64,000 bases of DNA from Tannerella sp. (GTDB lineage: Bacteria > Bacteroidota > Bacteroidia > Bacteroidales > Tannerellaceae): assembly GCA_031276175.1 (NCBI GenBank), contig JAISNP010000109.1:20208-84207 (forward strand), read 5' to 3'. Made by a program: the position numbers and the translations under genes. Below the pieces are notes generated by a model that saw only the letters and a list, made by a program, of their open reading frames with translations, ran no database searches and was not told the origin of the DNA. Of the stretch, positions 51,831 through 62,488 are shown piece by piece; the stretch's first letter is position 1; each line of letters starts with the position of its first letter.

Positions 51831-53217
51831 ACATCAAAGCATCGTACAGCGCTGCGGCAATCTCGCGTCCGCCGCGGAAGCTCAGGTGCGTATAATCTTT
51901 TCCGGCCAGATGTTTTTTGACGAATCGCGCCATTCCGTCTTCGCCTCCCATTGCGTGGAAAGTGCTCCAGAACGGCAGTCCCTCCTTCCGGGCAATCCTG
52001 TACTGCGTATTCCACAAGGATATGATGGCGGGCATCGTGCGGTATGCACCGTCGTAGTAATGGCTCCGGTCGGATACGCTCAGCAGCAGAATGTCGCTAT
52101 CCGGAAAACAGCGTTTCAGATGCCTGACCGTCTTCTCCATCTCTTCTTCGTACCACGTGTAGTTCTTCACATTTCCGGCAGCCACGTTCAGGCCGTATTG
52201 CACGACAATCAGGTCGTAGGTGCGAATCGCGTTCCATGTCCGGCAGACGTCTTCGTCCAGCGCCGTCCATACGATTCCCGCATTGCCGCGCAGCGAAAAG
52301 TTATCTACAACGATCCCCGTACTGTCCTCCAGCGCAATGCCCAGCGCCTGCAGCCCCTTCGCGCGGTAAAAACGGAATTGCCCGTCCGTAAAACTCCCGC
52401 GCTTCTCGTACTGCATGATTGAATCGGTTTCCGGCAACACGTCGTCGACCGTATCCTCCGCCTTGTTGCACGTCAGCCGCACCTTCGCATGAAGGTTGCG
52501 GGAGTAAATGAACTTCAGCGACGACACATTTCCCAGACACGGATAAGTATCCGTCGTTTCAAACGACACGGACGCCTCGTCGTTCCCTGCCTCAAACAGC
52601 AATCCGGACAGCACGTATTCTCCGTACGACCTGTTCGACAGGATGGAATACGTCTGCCAGCCCTTTGCACGCTGACGGATGGTCGGACGGTATTGCTCCA
52701 CATGCGAAGCTATAGGTACAAACCCGACGCCATGCCCGCCGAAATGCGCCTGCATCATCGCACGAAAATCGGCTACAACAATATCGCCCTCAATAAACGA
52801 ATCGCCCATAAAGGCAATACGCACGGGACGCTCCATCGTCCCCACGCGGTTCAGCGACCCGAAGAAACGGCGCAAACCCGTCCGGCCCACCGAAAAGTCC
52901 TTGATGCGCAGATTGGCCGTGTCCGGCCCGACGCCGGCCAGCAACGACATATACAGCGAGTCGCGCCTTAACAGCATAAGCGAATCGGATTGATGAATAT
53001 ATGCGGAATCGGGAATAAAAAAAAGATTCGCCGCCGGATTCGACAACAACGTATCTCCACTCACGTATCCCGTCCGGCGGCGAATCTCCGACAGCATGTC
53101 TACCTTTTTAATCGTCAAACCCAGTATTTCTTCCGGTAGCCTGTACAACGCCATACAAACGATCCATGTAACAATCAGTATGAAAAGTAACCTGCCGAAA
53201 TGATTTTTCCCCGTCAT
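51787..53217 (-). CDS. Second SGNH/GDSL-type hydrolase-like protein
   Basis: IAFMGDSFIEGDIVVADFRAMMQ, LIVVQYGLNVA, DYTHLSFRGGREIAAALYDAL. Confidence 0.8.
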   Translation of the reverse strand: MTGKNHFGRLLFILIVTWIVCMALYRLPEEILGLTIKKVDMLSEIRRRTGYVSGDTLLSNPAANLFFIPDSAYIHQSDSLMLLRRDSLYMSLLAGVGPDTANLRIKDFSVGRTGLRRFFGSLNRVGTMERPVRIAFMGDSFIEGDIVVADFRAMMQAHFGGHGVGFVPIASHVEQYRPTIRQRAKGWQTYSILSNRSYGEYVLSGLLFEAGNDEASVSFETTDTYPCLGNVSSLKFIYSRNLHAKVRLTCNKAEDTVDDVLPETDSIMQYEKRGSFTDGQFRFYRAKGLQALGIALEDSTGIVVDNFSLRGNAGIVWTALDEDVCRTWNAIRTYDLIVVQYGLNVAAGNVKNYTWYEEEMEKTVRHLKRCFPDSDILLLSVSDRSHYYDGAYRTMPAIISLWNTQYRIARKEGLPFWSTFHAMGGEDGMARFVKKHLAGKDYTHLSFRGGREIAAALYDALMFEKKLYDEMEEVRD

Positions 53218-53655
53218 GTACTGCTTTCTATAAAACGCGGCAAAGATAAACATAAATCGGTACTGCTACAAATCCGTTGCCTTCCCCGGAAGTTCCGTAG
53301 AGAAGAAGATAACCCTCATAGCATCCTGAATTATTTTTATAGTATGCGATTCACTATTGGGCGGCATTGCGCACTGATCCTGATCCCTGACCCGTTATAT
53401 TCGGAGTGCGGAATGGTTTGTCATCCGCATTCCGATTTTTTTATGAAGCCTCCTTCGGGTGCGTTGCAGGGAAGATATTCTTCCTGTGGCCTGCGACAGA
53501 TCGCAAAATGAAAAAGAATAGCACGAACAGGATGAAATTTCGCCCCACAGAAAAAGAGGCCTCAAATCCTTGTGGCCTTACTTCTCGATTTTTTTTGTTT
53601 TTTTGTGCGCAGTTTGAGAAAAAAGTTCTACATTTGCCGCGATAATAGTAAAAAC

Positions 53656-53796
53656 ATGCGTCGAGACGAACATAATCTTGCAAAATGCGTGAATACCCAA
53701 ACATTCGGATACTCGCAGAGTGATCTTTTCCCATTGTACGGCGAAAAGAGCAAGTTCGTCCCCCCCCCTGTTAATATTATTTATCAAACGATATGA
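53656..53796 (+). CDS. Small ORF containing a C9 tract
   Basis: MRRDEHNLAKCVNTQTFGYSQSDLFPLYGEKSKFVPPPVNIIYQTI; candidate TACATTTG -7 box at 53629. Confidence 0.3.
   Translation: MRRDEHNLAKCVNTQTFGYSQSDLFPLYGEKSKFVPPPVNIIYQTI
53760..53768. repeat. C9 homopolymer tract
   Basis: gttcgtccccccccctgttaatatt. Confidence 0.98.
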
Positions 53797-53797
53797 T

Positions 53798-54175
53798 ATG
53801 AATACAACTCCGTTACCGGACGGGATGTATTTGGTTTCCGGGCAAGTTTGTCCGGGAAAGCGAGGATATGCCTGTCTCCATGTGTTAATTTCCGGCCGCA
53901 GCTTGCAGGAAGCCTTTAGCCGCAGGATAATCGTCGGACGCAAACTTGCCGCAAACATTTATTCCCCTAATAATTACCTTTCGCAGCCTGCGGGAAGCCT
54001 TTATCCGCATGACGATCATCTCCCGCAGCCTGCGGGAAAACATTATCCGCATGAGAACCGTCCTCTGCAGCCTGCGGAATGTTTTTTACCGCATGCACAC
54101 CGTGTAACACAGCGGCGCTATAATATATATGTATACGGAACGATTAACGGTAACTTCAAAATAAAATCATCATGA
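53798..54175 (+). CDS. Hypothetical ORF spanning 42-bp periodic repeats
   Basis: MNTTPLPDGMYLVSGQVCPGKRGYACLHVLISGRSLQEAFSRR then 14-aa periodic PQPAGKHYPHENR units. Confidence 0.35.
   Translation: MNTTPLPDGMYLVSGQVCPGKRGYACLHVLISGRSLQEAFSRRIIVGRKLAANIYSPNNYLSQPAGSLYPHDDHLPQPAGKHYPHENRPLQPAECFLPHAHRVTQRRYNIYVYGTINGNFKIKSS
53897..54100. repeat. 42-bp periodic array (about 5 units)
   Basis: cgcagc(c/t)tgc starts at 53897, 53939 (degenerate), 53982, 54024, 54066; TCCCGCAG-C-CTGCGGGA palindrome. Confidence 0.8.
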
Positions 54176-54924
54176 CTACTTCAAGTGAAAAATTGACCAG
54201 AGTAAAAACGCAAGCTCTCCCGAACGAAATGCACTTTCGCTTCCACACCGAAAACGACGGTATTTATGCCCGCTACGGCATTGAGCCGTTAGGTATTCAG
54301 CATTTTATCGAGCCGTTTCGCTCCGGGCTTTCCGCACTGGATACGGCGCTGGAACGCATCCGCAAAAGCGTGAATACGGAACGCATCGCCGTTGCCGACC
54401 ACGATTTCGACTTTACTTTTTCAGGCATGTTCGACTATACCCGTTCATGCCGTCAGCACTTTGATCCGCAGGTACGGCAGGCGGCCGAAAACCTGAGCGT
54501 CGTCTTTGAACACTACGGCAACATCGGTCGCGAAGCATACCGGCAGGAACTGGCCTCGTCGTTCAACCTGTTGCAGGACCTGCGGGCACGCGACGCCGAC
54601 GTAAAGGCGTTGACCCTCGAACCGTGGCTCAAAGCGCATGAAGAGGCTGCCCGTACGCTGGCCGCACTCCTCGACGAACGTACCGGCGAAACGGCGCAGC
54701 AAACGGAACTGCGCGTAAGGCAGGTACGCCGCGAACTTGATGCCGTATATCAGCAGATCACCGACCGCATCGACGCAATGATAAACCTCTACGGCAAGGA
54801 CTTCGTAAAAGGATTCGCAGCCGAATATAACGCACATGCAGCCGAATACAAAAATGAGCTTGCCCGGCATCTGGGACGGATACATGCGAAGAAACGCAAC
54901 GAATCGCCGCTTCAAAATCAATAG
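54172..54924 (+). CDS. DUF6261-like hypothetical protein
   Basis: ALPNEMHFRFHTENDGIYARYGIEPLGIQHFIEPF...RIAVADHDFDFTFSGMFDYTRS; all-helical. Confidence 0.6.
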   Translation: MTTSSEKLTRVKTQALPNEMHFRFHTENDGIYARYGIEPLGIQHFIEPFRSGLSALDTALERIRKSVNTERIAVADHDFDFTFSGMFDYTRSCRQHFDPQVRQAAENLSVVFEHYGNIGREAYRQELASSFNLLQDLRARDADVKALTLEPWLKAHEEAARTLAALLDERTGETAQQTELRVRQVRRELDAVYQQITDRIDAMINLYGKDFVKGFAAEYNAHAAEYKNELARHLGRIHAKKRNESPLQNQ

Positions 54925-54955
54925 CAATTAAATCACTTATACAAATTAAAACAGT

Positions 54956-56137
54956 ATGAATTCTTTATTAAAACAGATTCTCTCATTTGCAGCTACAGTA
55001 GCTACATCGGTCATCATTTCCGTCATCGTTACGCTCCTTATCATTTATCTTTGGTATCGCAAAATCGTTTCTGATTTTGTCAAGGGATTTGATACCGAGT
55101 ATGTTTCTCCTTTCTCACATTTTCAAAATGACATGAAATCTACCGTCACCGACGCGTTTAACACTCTTGCAGGATACACACTCCCTTCGGAGAGTTCCCC
55201 CGAGCAAATCAGGCATGGTAAGTCGAATACGGAGCAGTATCCTCAAATTATTGCTTCTTACGCTTCAAAATCACATTCGGAGCAAACAATAATCTTTCGA
55301 AAGGCTTTTAAACTGCTACCGGACAGCGGATTGTTCGTTGTTAATAAGGAGACAAATGAAGTGGTTTGGATTCCAAATCCTCACCTTATCTATAGTAGTA
55401 TAGGTGGTGGCGGTACTCCTTATTCTAGTGGTACGCCTTTTGCTAATATGACGGACGATTTAACAACTGACAAATACTTAAGGGCTATGACTATAAAAGG
55501 TAGAGGAATATGGCTTGACTGCTATGAATGCAGGGAATGGAGTAATTATATTGACAAATGGGAAAAAGTAAAAAAAAAGAAATTCAGAGCAAGTCCGGAA
55601 TACGAAAAGGAAAGAATGGAATTATTGAATGACCTTTTCGAGATGTATCGTAACCCCGAATATTCTTTTGGTTTCAGTAATGCACTGAGGAGGGAGTGTG
55701 TGGCTTACGATATAAATAATAGCGAAGACCAACTTAGTGAATCCTTTGAACCTATATATAAAAAAGATACAAGTGCTGTGCAATTTATTTCAGCCACGGA
55801 ATTATATGCGGAATACAAAACGGATGAAAAAGCGGCAAACAATAAATACAAATTCAAAAGGCTTGCCGTAATCGGAGTAGTGGCTGAAGTGGGTTACGGT
55901 GAATATCAACACAGAAATAAAGTATGTGTGGAATTGATAACGGATAAAGAATTTGGGGTGTTCAATTTCATTCATTGCTATTTTTCGAACGAAATTGAAA
56001 AATATAAGGCGCTCAGAGATTTATCGGAAGGTGAAAAAGTAATCATTGACGGGATATGTACCGGTTTAAGTTTTGCATCCGTCGAAATAGATATTTGTTC
56101 CTTTTACCGGACGGATGGTATATTACATGAATATTAA
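54956..56137 (+). CDS. Membrane-anchored protein with C-terminal tRNA_anti-like OB-fold
   Basis: N-terminal TM; ATELYAEYKTDEKAANNKYKFKRLAVIGVVAEVGYGEYQHRNKVCVELIT...LSEGEKVIIDGICTG. Confidence 0.6.
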   Translation: MNSLLKQILSFAATVATSVIISVIVTLLIIYLWYRKIVSDFVKGFDTEYVSPFSHFQNDMKSTVTDAFNTLAGYTLPSESSPEQIRHGKSNTEQYPQIIASYASKSHSEQTIIFRKAFKLLPDSGLFVVNKETNEVVWIPNPHLIYSSIGGGGTPYSSGTPFANMTDDLTTDKYLRAMTIKGRGIWLDCYECREWSNYIDKWEKVKKKKFRASPEYEKERMELLNDLFEMYRNPEYSFGFSNALRRECVAYDINNSEDQLSESFEPIYKKDTSAVQFISATELYAEYKTDEKAANNKYKFKRLAVIGVVAEVGYGEYQHRNKVCVELITDKEFGVFNFIHCYFSNEIEKYKALRDLSEGEKVIIDGICTGLSFASVEIDICSFYRTDGILHEY

Positions 56138-56152
56138 AAAAACAGCAATATT

Positions 56153-57235
56153 ATGAACAGAGAACAAATAACAAAAGAAAAAAAATCTTTTTATAAACAA
56201 GTCTGGTTCTGGATCGTGAATGGTATAATGGTTGGAATAGTGTTGATCATAATTGTCGGGCTAAACAGTGCAACCGAAACGACTGAAACATCTGAAACTG
56301 CAACACTCCGTACAATTGAAAGTGAACCTTCAAATGCTAAAACTACTGCAAGCAAAAAAGAAGTTGATTTGATAATCAATCGCGCCGAAGTATATACTAA
56401 CGATTCATCCGTTATTAAACCGGATCCCGGAAAGAAATTTGTGAAAGTTATTTTTACGATCACAAACAATAATAAGAAAAATCCATATGACGAAAACTAC
56501 ATTTTCACTCTGGAGAATTTAGATTTTTTATTAGTAGTAGAGGGTGAAAGAATTCATGCCTTAATGGCATTTTTTGATGATACGGATAAAGCGGCGAATC
56601 CGGATTATTTATCAAACGAGCTTGAGTTTCCGATAGGCGCTACATATACCAAAAGTTTATTGTTTGAGGTGCCTGAAAATGCAACTGCCGGAACGTTGAG
56701 ATGTATGGCGGAGGCTAAAGTTAATTTTTCCGGTTCCGGTGACGATAAAAATGAAACAACAACCCATACAATACCAAGAAAAACGTCAAGCCATGCCACT
56801 GCAAGCAAAAAAGAAGTTGATTTAATAATCAATAGCACCGAAAAATACAGTAATTATGAGTCAAACATTCAACCGAAGCCCGGAAAAAAATTCGTGAAAG
56901 TTGTTTTTACAATCACAAACAATAATAAGAAAATAAAAGGAATAGTTGAAGACTATGATCCTGTTATTGGGAGTTTGTATTTTTTATTAGAAGTCGGTGA
57001 TGAAATAATTGATGCCAAAATGACACTTTTTGATGATGCGGATAAAGCGGCAAATCCTGATTATTTATCAAATACGTTTGAGTTTCCGATAGGCGCCACA
57101 TATACTAAAAGTTTATTGTTTGAGGTACCTGAAAATGCGACTGCCGGAACGTTTAAACATACTGGTCATCCATATCATACTTATTATTATGAAAGCGAAG
57201 TAGAAGTGGAAGCGGAAGCTAAAGTTAATTTCTAA
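56153..57235 (+). CDS. TM-anchored protein with two DUF4352-like domains
   Basis: Two copies of KKEVDLIIN...KPGKKFVKVIFTITNNNKK...DDADKAANPDYLSN.FEFPIGATYTKSLLFEVPENATAGT. Confidence 0.7.
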   Translation: MNREQITKEKKSFYKQVWFWIVNGIMVGIVLIIIVGLNSATETTETSETATLRTIESEPSNAKTTASKKEVDLIINRAEVYTNDSSVIKPDPGKKFVKVIFTITNNNKKNPYDENYIFTLENLDFLLVVEGERIHALMAFFDDTDKAANPDYLSNELEFPIGATYTKSLLFEVPENATAGTLRCMAEAKVNFSGSGDDKNETTTHTIPRKTSSHATASKKEVDLIINSTEKYSNYESNIQPKPGKKFVKVVFTITNNNKKIKGIVEDYDPVIGSLYFLLEVGDEIIDAKMTLFDDADKAANPDYLSNTFEFPIGATYTKSLLFEVPENATAGTFKHTGHPYHTYYYESEVEVEAEAKVNF

Positions 57236-57311
57236 CATGGCGGTAAGAAACAAAAACATTGTAAATAACATATGAATAAAAGACACAAGATTTAAAAAAA
57301 ACAGCAACATT

Positions 57312-58373
57312 ATGAACAACAAACAAACAACAAAAAAGGAAGAGCCTCTCCACAAACAATCCAGGTTCTGGATGGTGATAGCGATTTGTAAAATCAAGTT
57401 CTGGATAGTGAGCGGCGCAGTGTTAATCGGAATTTACGGGATAATTGGTGAAACAGGAATTTCAACATCCCATACAAGTAAAAGTAAAACTCCAAGCGCC
57501 GAATCCGACGCCGGGAAAAGCAAAAACAAAGTTGATTTAATGATCAATCGTGCCGAAGAATACAGTAATTACTCGTCGTATATTCAACCGGATCGCGGAA
57601 AGAAATTTGTAAAAGTTATTTTTACAATCACAAACAATAATAAGAAAAGCATATTCGGCAATCCTACTGTAGGAAACCTGGATTTTTCATTAGTGGTAAA
57701 CGGTGAAAAAATCAATGCATTAATGATATTGCTTGATGATGCGGATAAAGCGGCGAATCCGGATTATTTATCCAACACACTTGAGTTTCCGACAGGCGCC
57801 GCATATACTAAAAGCTTATTGTTTGAGGTGCCTGTAAATGCAACCACCGGAACGTTGAAATATGGTTTATATTCAACCGAAGCGGAAGCTAAAGCCAATT
57901 TCCCCATTTCCGTGAACGAGAAAAATGCAACAACAACAGGTACAAGACCAAGGGAAACTTCAAGAGCCGAAACCGGCGCCGGGAAAAGCAAAAACAAAGT
58001 TGATTTAATAATCAATCGAGCCGGGGAATACAGTAATTACTCGTCGATTATCCAACCGGATCCCGGTAAAAAATTCGTAAAAGTTATTTTTACAATCACA
58101 AACAATGGTGAAAAAAGCATATTCGGCGACCCCACTGTAGGAAGCCTGGAATTTTCATTAGTGATAAACGGTGAAAAAATCAATGCCGTAATGATGTTGT
58201 TTGATGATGCGGATAAAGCGGCGAATCCGGATTATTTATCCAACACACTTGAGTTTCCGATAGGCGCCGCATATACTAAAAGTTTATTGTTTGAGGTGCC
58301 TGTAAATGCAACTGCCGGAACGTTGAAATATGGTTTATATTTAACCGAAGCGGAAGCTAAAGTTAATTTCTAA
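57312..58373 (+). CDS. Paralogue of 56153-57235 with two DUF4352-like domains
   Basis: Same domain repeated twice plus N-terminal TM; shared 3' flank (aagaaacaaaaacattgtaaataa). Confidence 0.7.
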   Translation: MNNKQTTKKEEPLHKQSRFWMVIAICKIKFWIVSGAVLIGIYGIIGETGISTSHTSKSKTPSAESDAGKSKNKVDLMINRAEEYSNYSSYIQPDRGKKFVKVIFTITNNNKKSIFGNPTVGNLDFSLVVNGEKINALMILLDDADKAANPDYLSNTLEFPTGAAYTKSLLFEVPVNATTGTLKYGLYSTEAEAKANFPISVNEKNATTTGTRPRETSRAETGAGKSKNKVDLIINRAGEYSNYSSIIQPDPGKKFVKVIFTITNNGEKSIFGDPTVGSLEFSLVINGEKINAVMMLFDDADKAANPDYLSNTLEFPIGAAYTKSLLFEVPVNATAGTLKYGLYLTEAEAKVNF

Positions 58374-58409
58374 CATGACGGGAAGAAACAAAAACATTGT
58401 AAATAAAAC

Positions 58410-59054
58410 ATGAATAGAATGAGAACTTTATTTTTAATTTGTATACTTATCTTGCCCTATGAGGTGGTTTCAGGTACATGTATAAACATGGAATGGAGAA
58501 TTGTCCGCTCTCTTGCGGAACAGAACTGCGCTGTTAGTAATACAGGTGATGCAGCGGTTTTTAAAACGGTATTTCCAAACAACGGCAACATCGAAAATTG
58601 CGACACACCGCATCGTTATGCAACCGGATATTCGGCAAAGGATACTGTCGACCGGTTAAAATACGGGGAAGAGCAGGAAGAATTGCAAGAAGATCAGGAG
58701 AAACTTCGTCGTAAAAAAGCATATATCTCAAAATATGGAGAATACTACGGAAGTTTAATTAGTGAAGCGAAAGTTGATGTTGGAATGAGCAGGGCAATGG
58801 TAAATGAAATCTGGAATAAGAGCTTTTTCAATATCAGTATATCGGTACATAACGGCCTGTCAATTGAGATGTGGGAATTTGATCAGGAAAAAATGAATAT
58901 GGAAATAATAAAGGAAGGAATGAGGAGAGAAAATGGAGTCGAAGAAGCCCTTATGATGTTATTTGCAACAACTATGGCATTGGAATTTGATAAATCGAGC
59001 GTACCCCGCTTATTAATATTTACAAATGACAAATTGACGGACATTTACCGATAA
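58410..59054 (+). CDS. Hypothetical secreted protein
   Basis: N-terminal signal-like segment; SEAKVDVGMSRAMVNEIWNKS motif. Confidence 0.45.
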   Translation: MNRMRTLFLICILILPYEVVSGTCINMEWRIVRSLAEQNCAVSNTGDAAVFKTVFPNNGNIENCDTPHRYATGYSAKDTVDRLKYGEEQEELQEDQEKLRRKKAYISKYGEYYGSLISEAKVDVGMSRAMVNEIWNKSFFNISISVHNGLSIEMWEFDQEKMNMEIIKEGMRRENGVEEALMMLFATTMALEFDKSSVPRLLIFTNDKLTDIYR

Positions 59055-59133
59055 ATGAAATATTTTATTAAAATAAAAAGGAATGTCGATGCCTTTACCA
59101 AGTAGACGGAATTAAATCATTTATTAAAACATT

Positions 59134-59683
59134 ATGACAGAAGTAAAAGGAACTTCAAATGTCCCATTGATTATGGGAATTATCGGTGGAGTATTAGGAC
59201 TCCCCTCGGCAATTTGCGCCGGATTATGCGTAGCTTTTATTGAAACAGCGGCAGAACAAGAAGAAGCGCCTTTAGGCGCAATTATTTTAAAAATTTTTTA
59301 ATTCATTAAATATTGTTTATTATGCAAGGTTGTTTATGGGTCATCTTTCATACTTTTACTTGTGGTGTCTTCTTGATTCCTCATATCTTACAAAAGTATT
59401 TTAATAAAAAGTAGTCTATTTATAGCTAAATAGCCAAAATGGCTAAACGAGATTTTATTAATTTTGTATTGTTCGGTATTATCGGGTCAATTTTTGGGCT
59501 AATAGGTGTATTGCTCGGGAAAAAATACTTGAAGGTGCCGGCAGAATGATGATTTTAGCCGCTGTAATATTGGGAATTATAGCATATGTTAATTTGTTTA
59601 ACATGTTGCCATTAATTGAAACTATTCTGTTTTTGATAGGCGGAATTTTCTGTTTCACTCAAAAAAAAGAGATGTCTAACTAA
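59134..59683 (+). pseudogene. Split DUF4064-like small membrane protein (short ORFs 59134-59301, 59439-59549, 59546-59683) with an unrelated 30-aa ORF (59322-59414) between them
   Basis: NVPLIMGIIGGVLGLPSAICAG; FGIIGSIFGLIGVLLGKKYLK then frame change to GAGRMMILAAVILGIIAYV...LFLIGGIFCFTQKK. Confidence 0.5.
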
Positions 59684-59695
59684 AGCACATAATGA

Positions 59696-59747
59696 CTCCA
59701 TAAAGTTCATAAAAACCACCTGTAAGCCCTTTTATGACTTTGTGGAG
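59696..59747. terminator. Strong long hairpin between small-protein cluster and lgt-like gene
   Basis: CTCCATAAAGTTCATAAAA ... TTTTATGACTTTGTGGAG. Confidence 0.5.
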
Positions 59748-59793
59748 CATTTTGTTGCGAATGATTGTTTGCCATAACATCCCATAATTTCAA

Positions 59794-60548
59794 ATGTATC
59801 GATATCTGCCTGTAGGAGATAATACGGTTATCCCGATGTACAATATGTTGATCGCTATCGGTGCGATTCTGGGTTTTCTGTATCTGGAAAAGGAAATAAA
59901 AAAGCAATGTATTGACTTTAAAACCGATAAAAGAATTTATATTTCGCTGATAATATCTTTGTGCTTTGGCTTTACAGGCGCTAAATTATTTGAATTGTTC
60001 TATCATGGGACTGCGTTAAATATGCAAACATTTCTTGCCGGCGGAATTACTTTTATGGGTGGATTTGTAACAGGTGCGACAGTCTTTATGTGCATAGCCA
60101 CAATTCTTAAAATAAATAATTTGACTACATATAATTTGATTATTCCTTCCGTTGTTATTACGCATTTCTTTGGCAGAATAGGTTGTTTTTTGCAGGATGT
60201 TGCTATGGGAAACAGACAGATTCTATTTTTGGTGTAGTTTTTCCGGACAATTCGTTGCCTTCAGTGCATTTAGGGACAGATATTCATATACATCCGACGC
60301 AATTGTATGAAGCTTTATGTCTTGCCTTATTATTTGTCATAATGAGAACGACACATATAAAGTATAGAATGTCGATATATTTGATCGGATATGGCGTATC
60401 GCGTTTTTTTATTGAGTTTTTGAGAGCCGACGATAGAGGATACATACAAGCAAGCATTTTGACACCCTCACAACTGTTAAGCGTTATATTTTTTATAGTT
60501 GGACTTGTAATTCCGGTATCTTCTCTTTTCTATAAAAGACAAAATTAA
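59794..60548 (+). pseudogene. Prolipoprotein diacylglyceryl transferase-like (Lgt paralogue), frameshifted in a T6 run
   Basis: ORF1 ...HFFGRIGCF|LQDVAMG; ORF2 FFAGCCYGKQTDSIFGVVFP...HPTQLYEALCLALLF; one extra T restores the frame. Confidence 0.75.
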
Positions 60549-60552
60549 ATTT

Positions 60553-60735
60553 AACGAATATCGTATTCATTGCCTGATAGCCTGAAGGGCTATATTTTTA
60601 TAACCGCAATGTCGGCGGCTTGCGGTACGGAGACGAAACCTGCTCCTGCTGCCTGAAAGGCAGGACAGGGAGCACGGTACGTTGTCTTGCCTTACAGGCC
60701 ACGGTTGCGGAGCGACTTCCGTGGAGGTGCTCCCA
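60553..60735. repeat. Dispersed structured intergenic repeat copy
   Basis: acgaatatcgtattcattgcctgatagcctgaagggct...ctgcctgaaaggcag...ttgccttacaggccacggttgcggagcgacttccgtg. Confidence 0.85.
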
Positions 60736-60758
60736 AAACGCATAGCCTCATTTATATT

Positions 60759-61999
<1,241 letters not shown>

Positions 62000-62224
62000 T
62001 CAGTTGCGAAACAGTTCGCGATGGTCGTCCACAAGTAATTTTCCTAACATAATTTTCCGGTTTTTGACTGCAAAGCCACAATAATCGGGCGAAAACGCCA
62101 ATTTTTTTACAATCATTTTATTGACAGTCAATGTAATAATGAATTAATAAGGACTGACTATATATTTCGGCGAAAATTTATTTGCCATACTGTTGATAGC
62201 CTCTGTGTCATATAAAAATCAATT

Positions 62225-62401
62225 TAGGTTTAATAATGGATAATCATTTTTAAAAATCGTTTGCTGTCCTTTTACGGTAAACCTAACTGCAACCGTATCC
62301 CTGCTTACTTGAAACCGATAGGCTTCCACGGTTACCGATTCATTGCTGTTGTAATACGCCGTTAATATCCGCTCTTTAAACAACTCATCCGAATAAAATT
62401 T
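62225..62401 (-). pseudogene. Possible remnant of an HTH/transposase-associated ORF
   Basis: Minus-strand open frame FYSDELFKERILTAYYNSNESVTVEAYRFQVSRDTVAVRFTVKGQQTIFKNDYPLLNLN without a clear start. Confidence 0.25.
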
Positions 62402-62488
62402 TCTTTCTCGTCTTACATATATTTACTATCTTTAGTATTTTTTACAAAACTATTTTAGGACAAGACAACTGCCTTAGCCCTACTGCAA

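Noticed and set aside
53720-53797. Start of the hypothetical repeat ORF at 53720
   Set aside because: ATG 53798 (MNTTPLPDG) is the more plausible start; the upstream part is retained only as the potential slippage-fusion frame.
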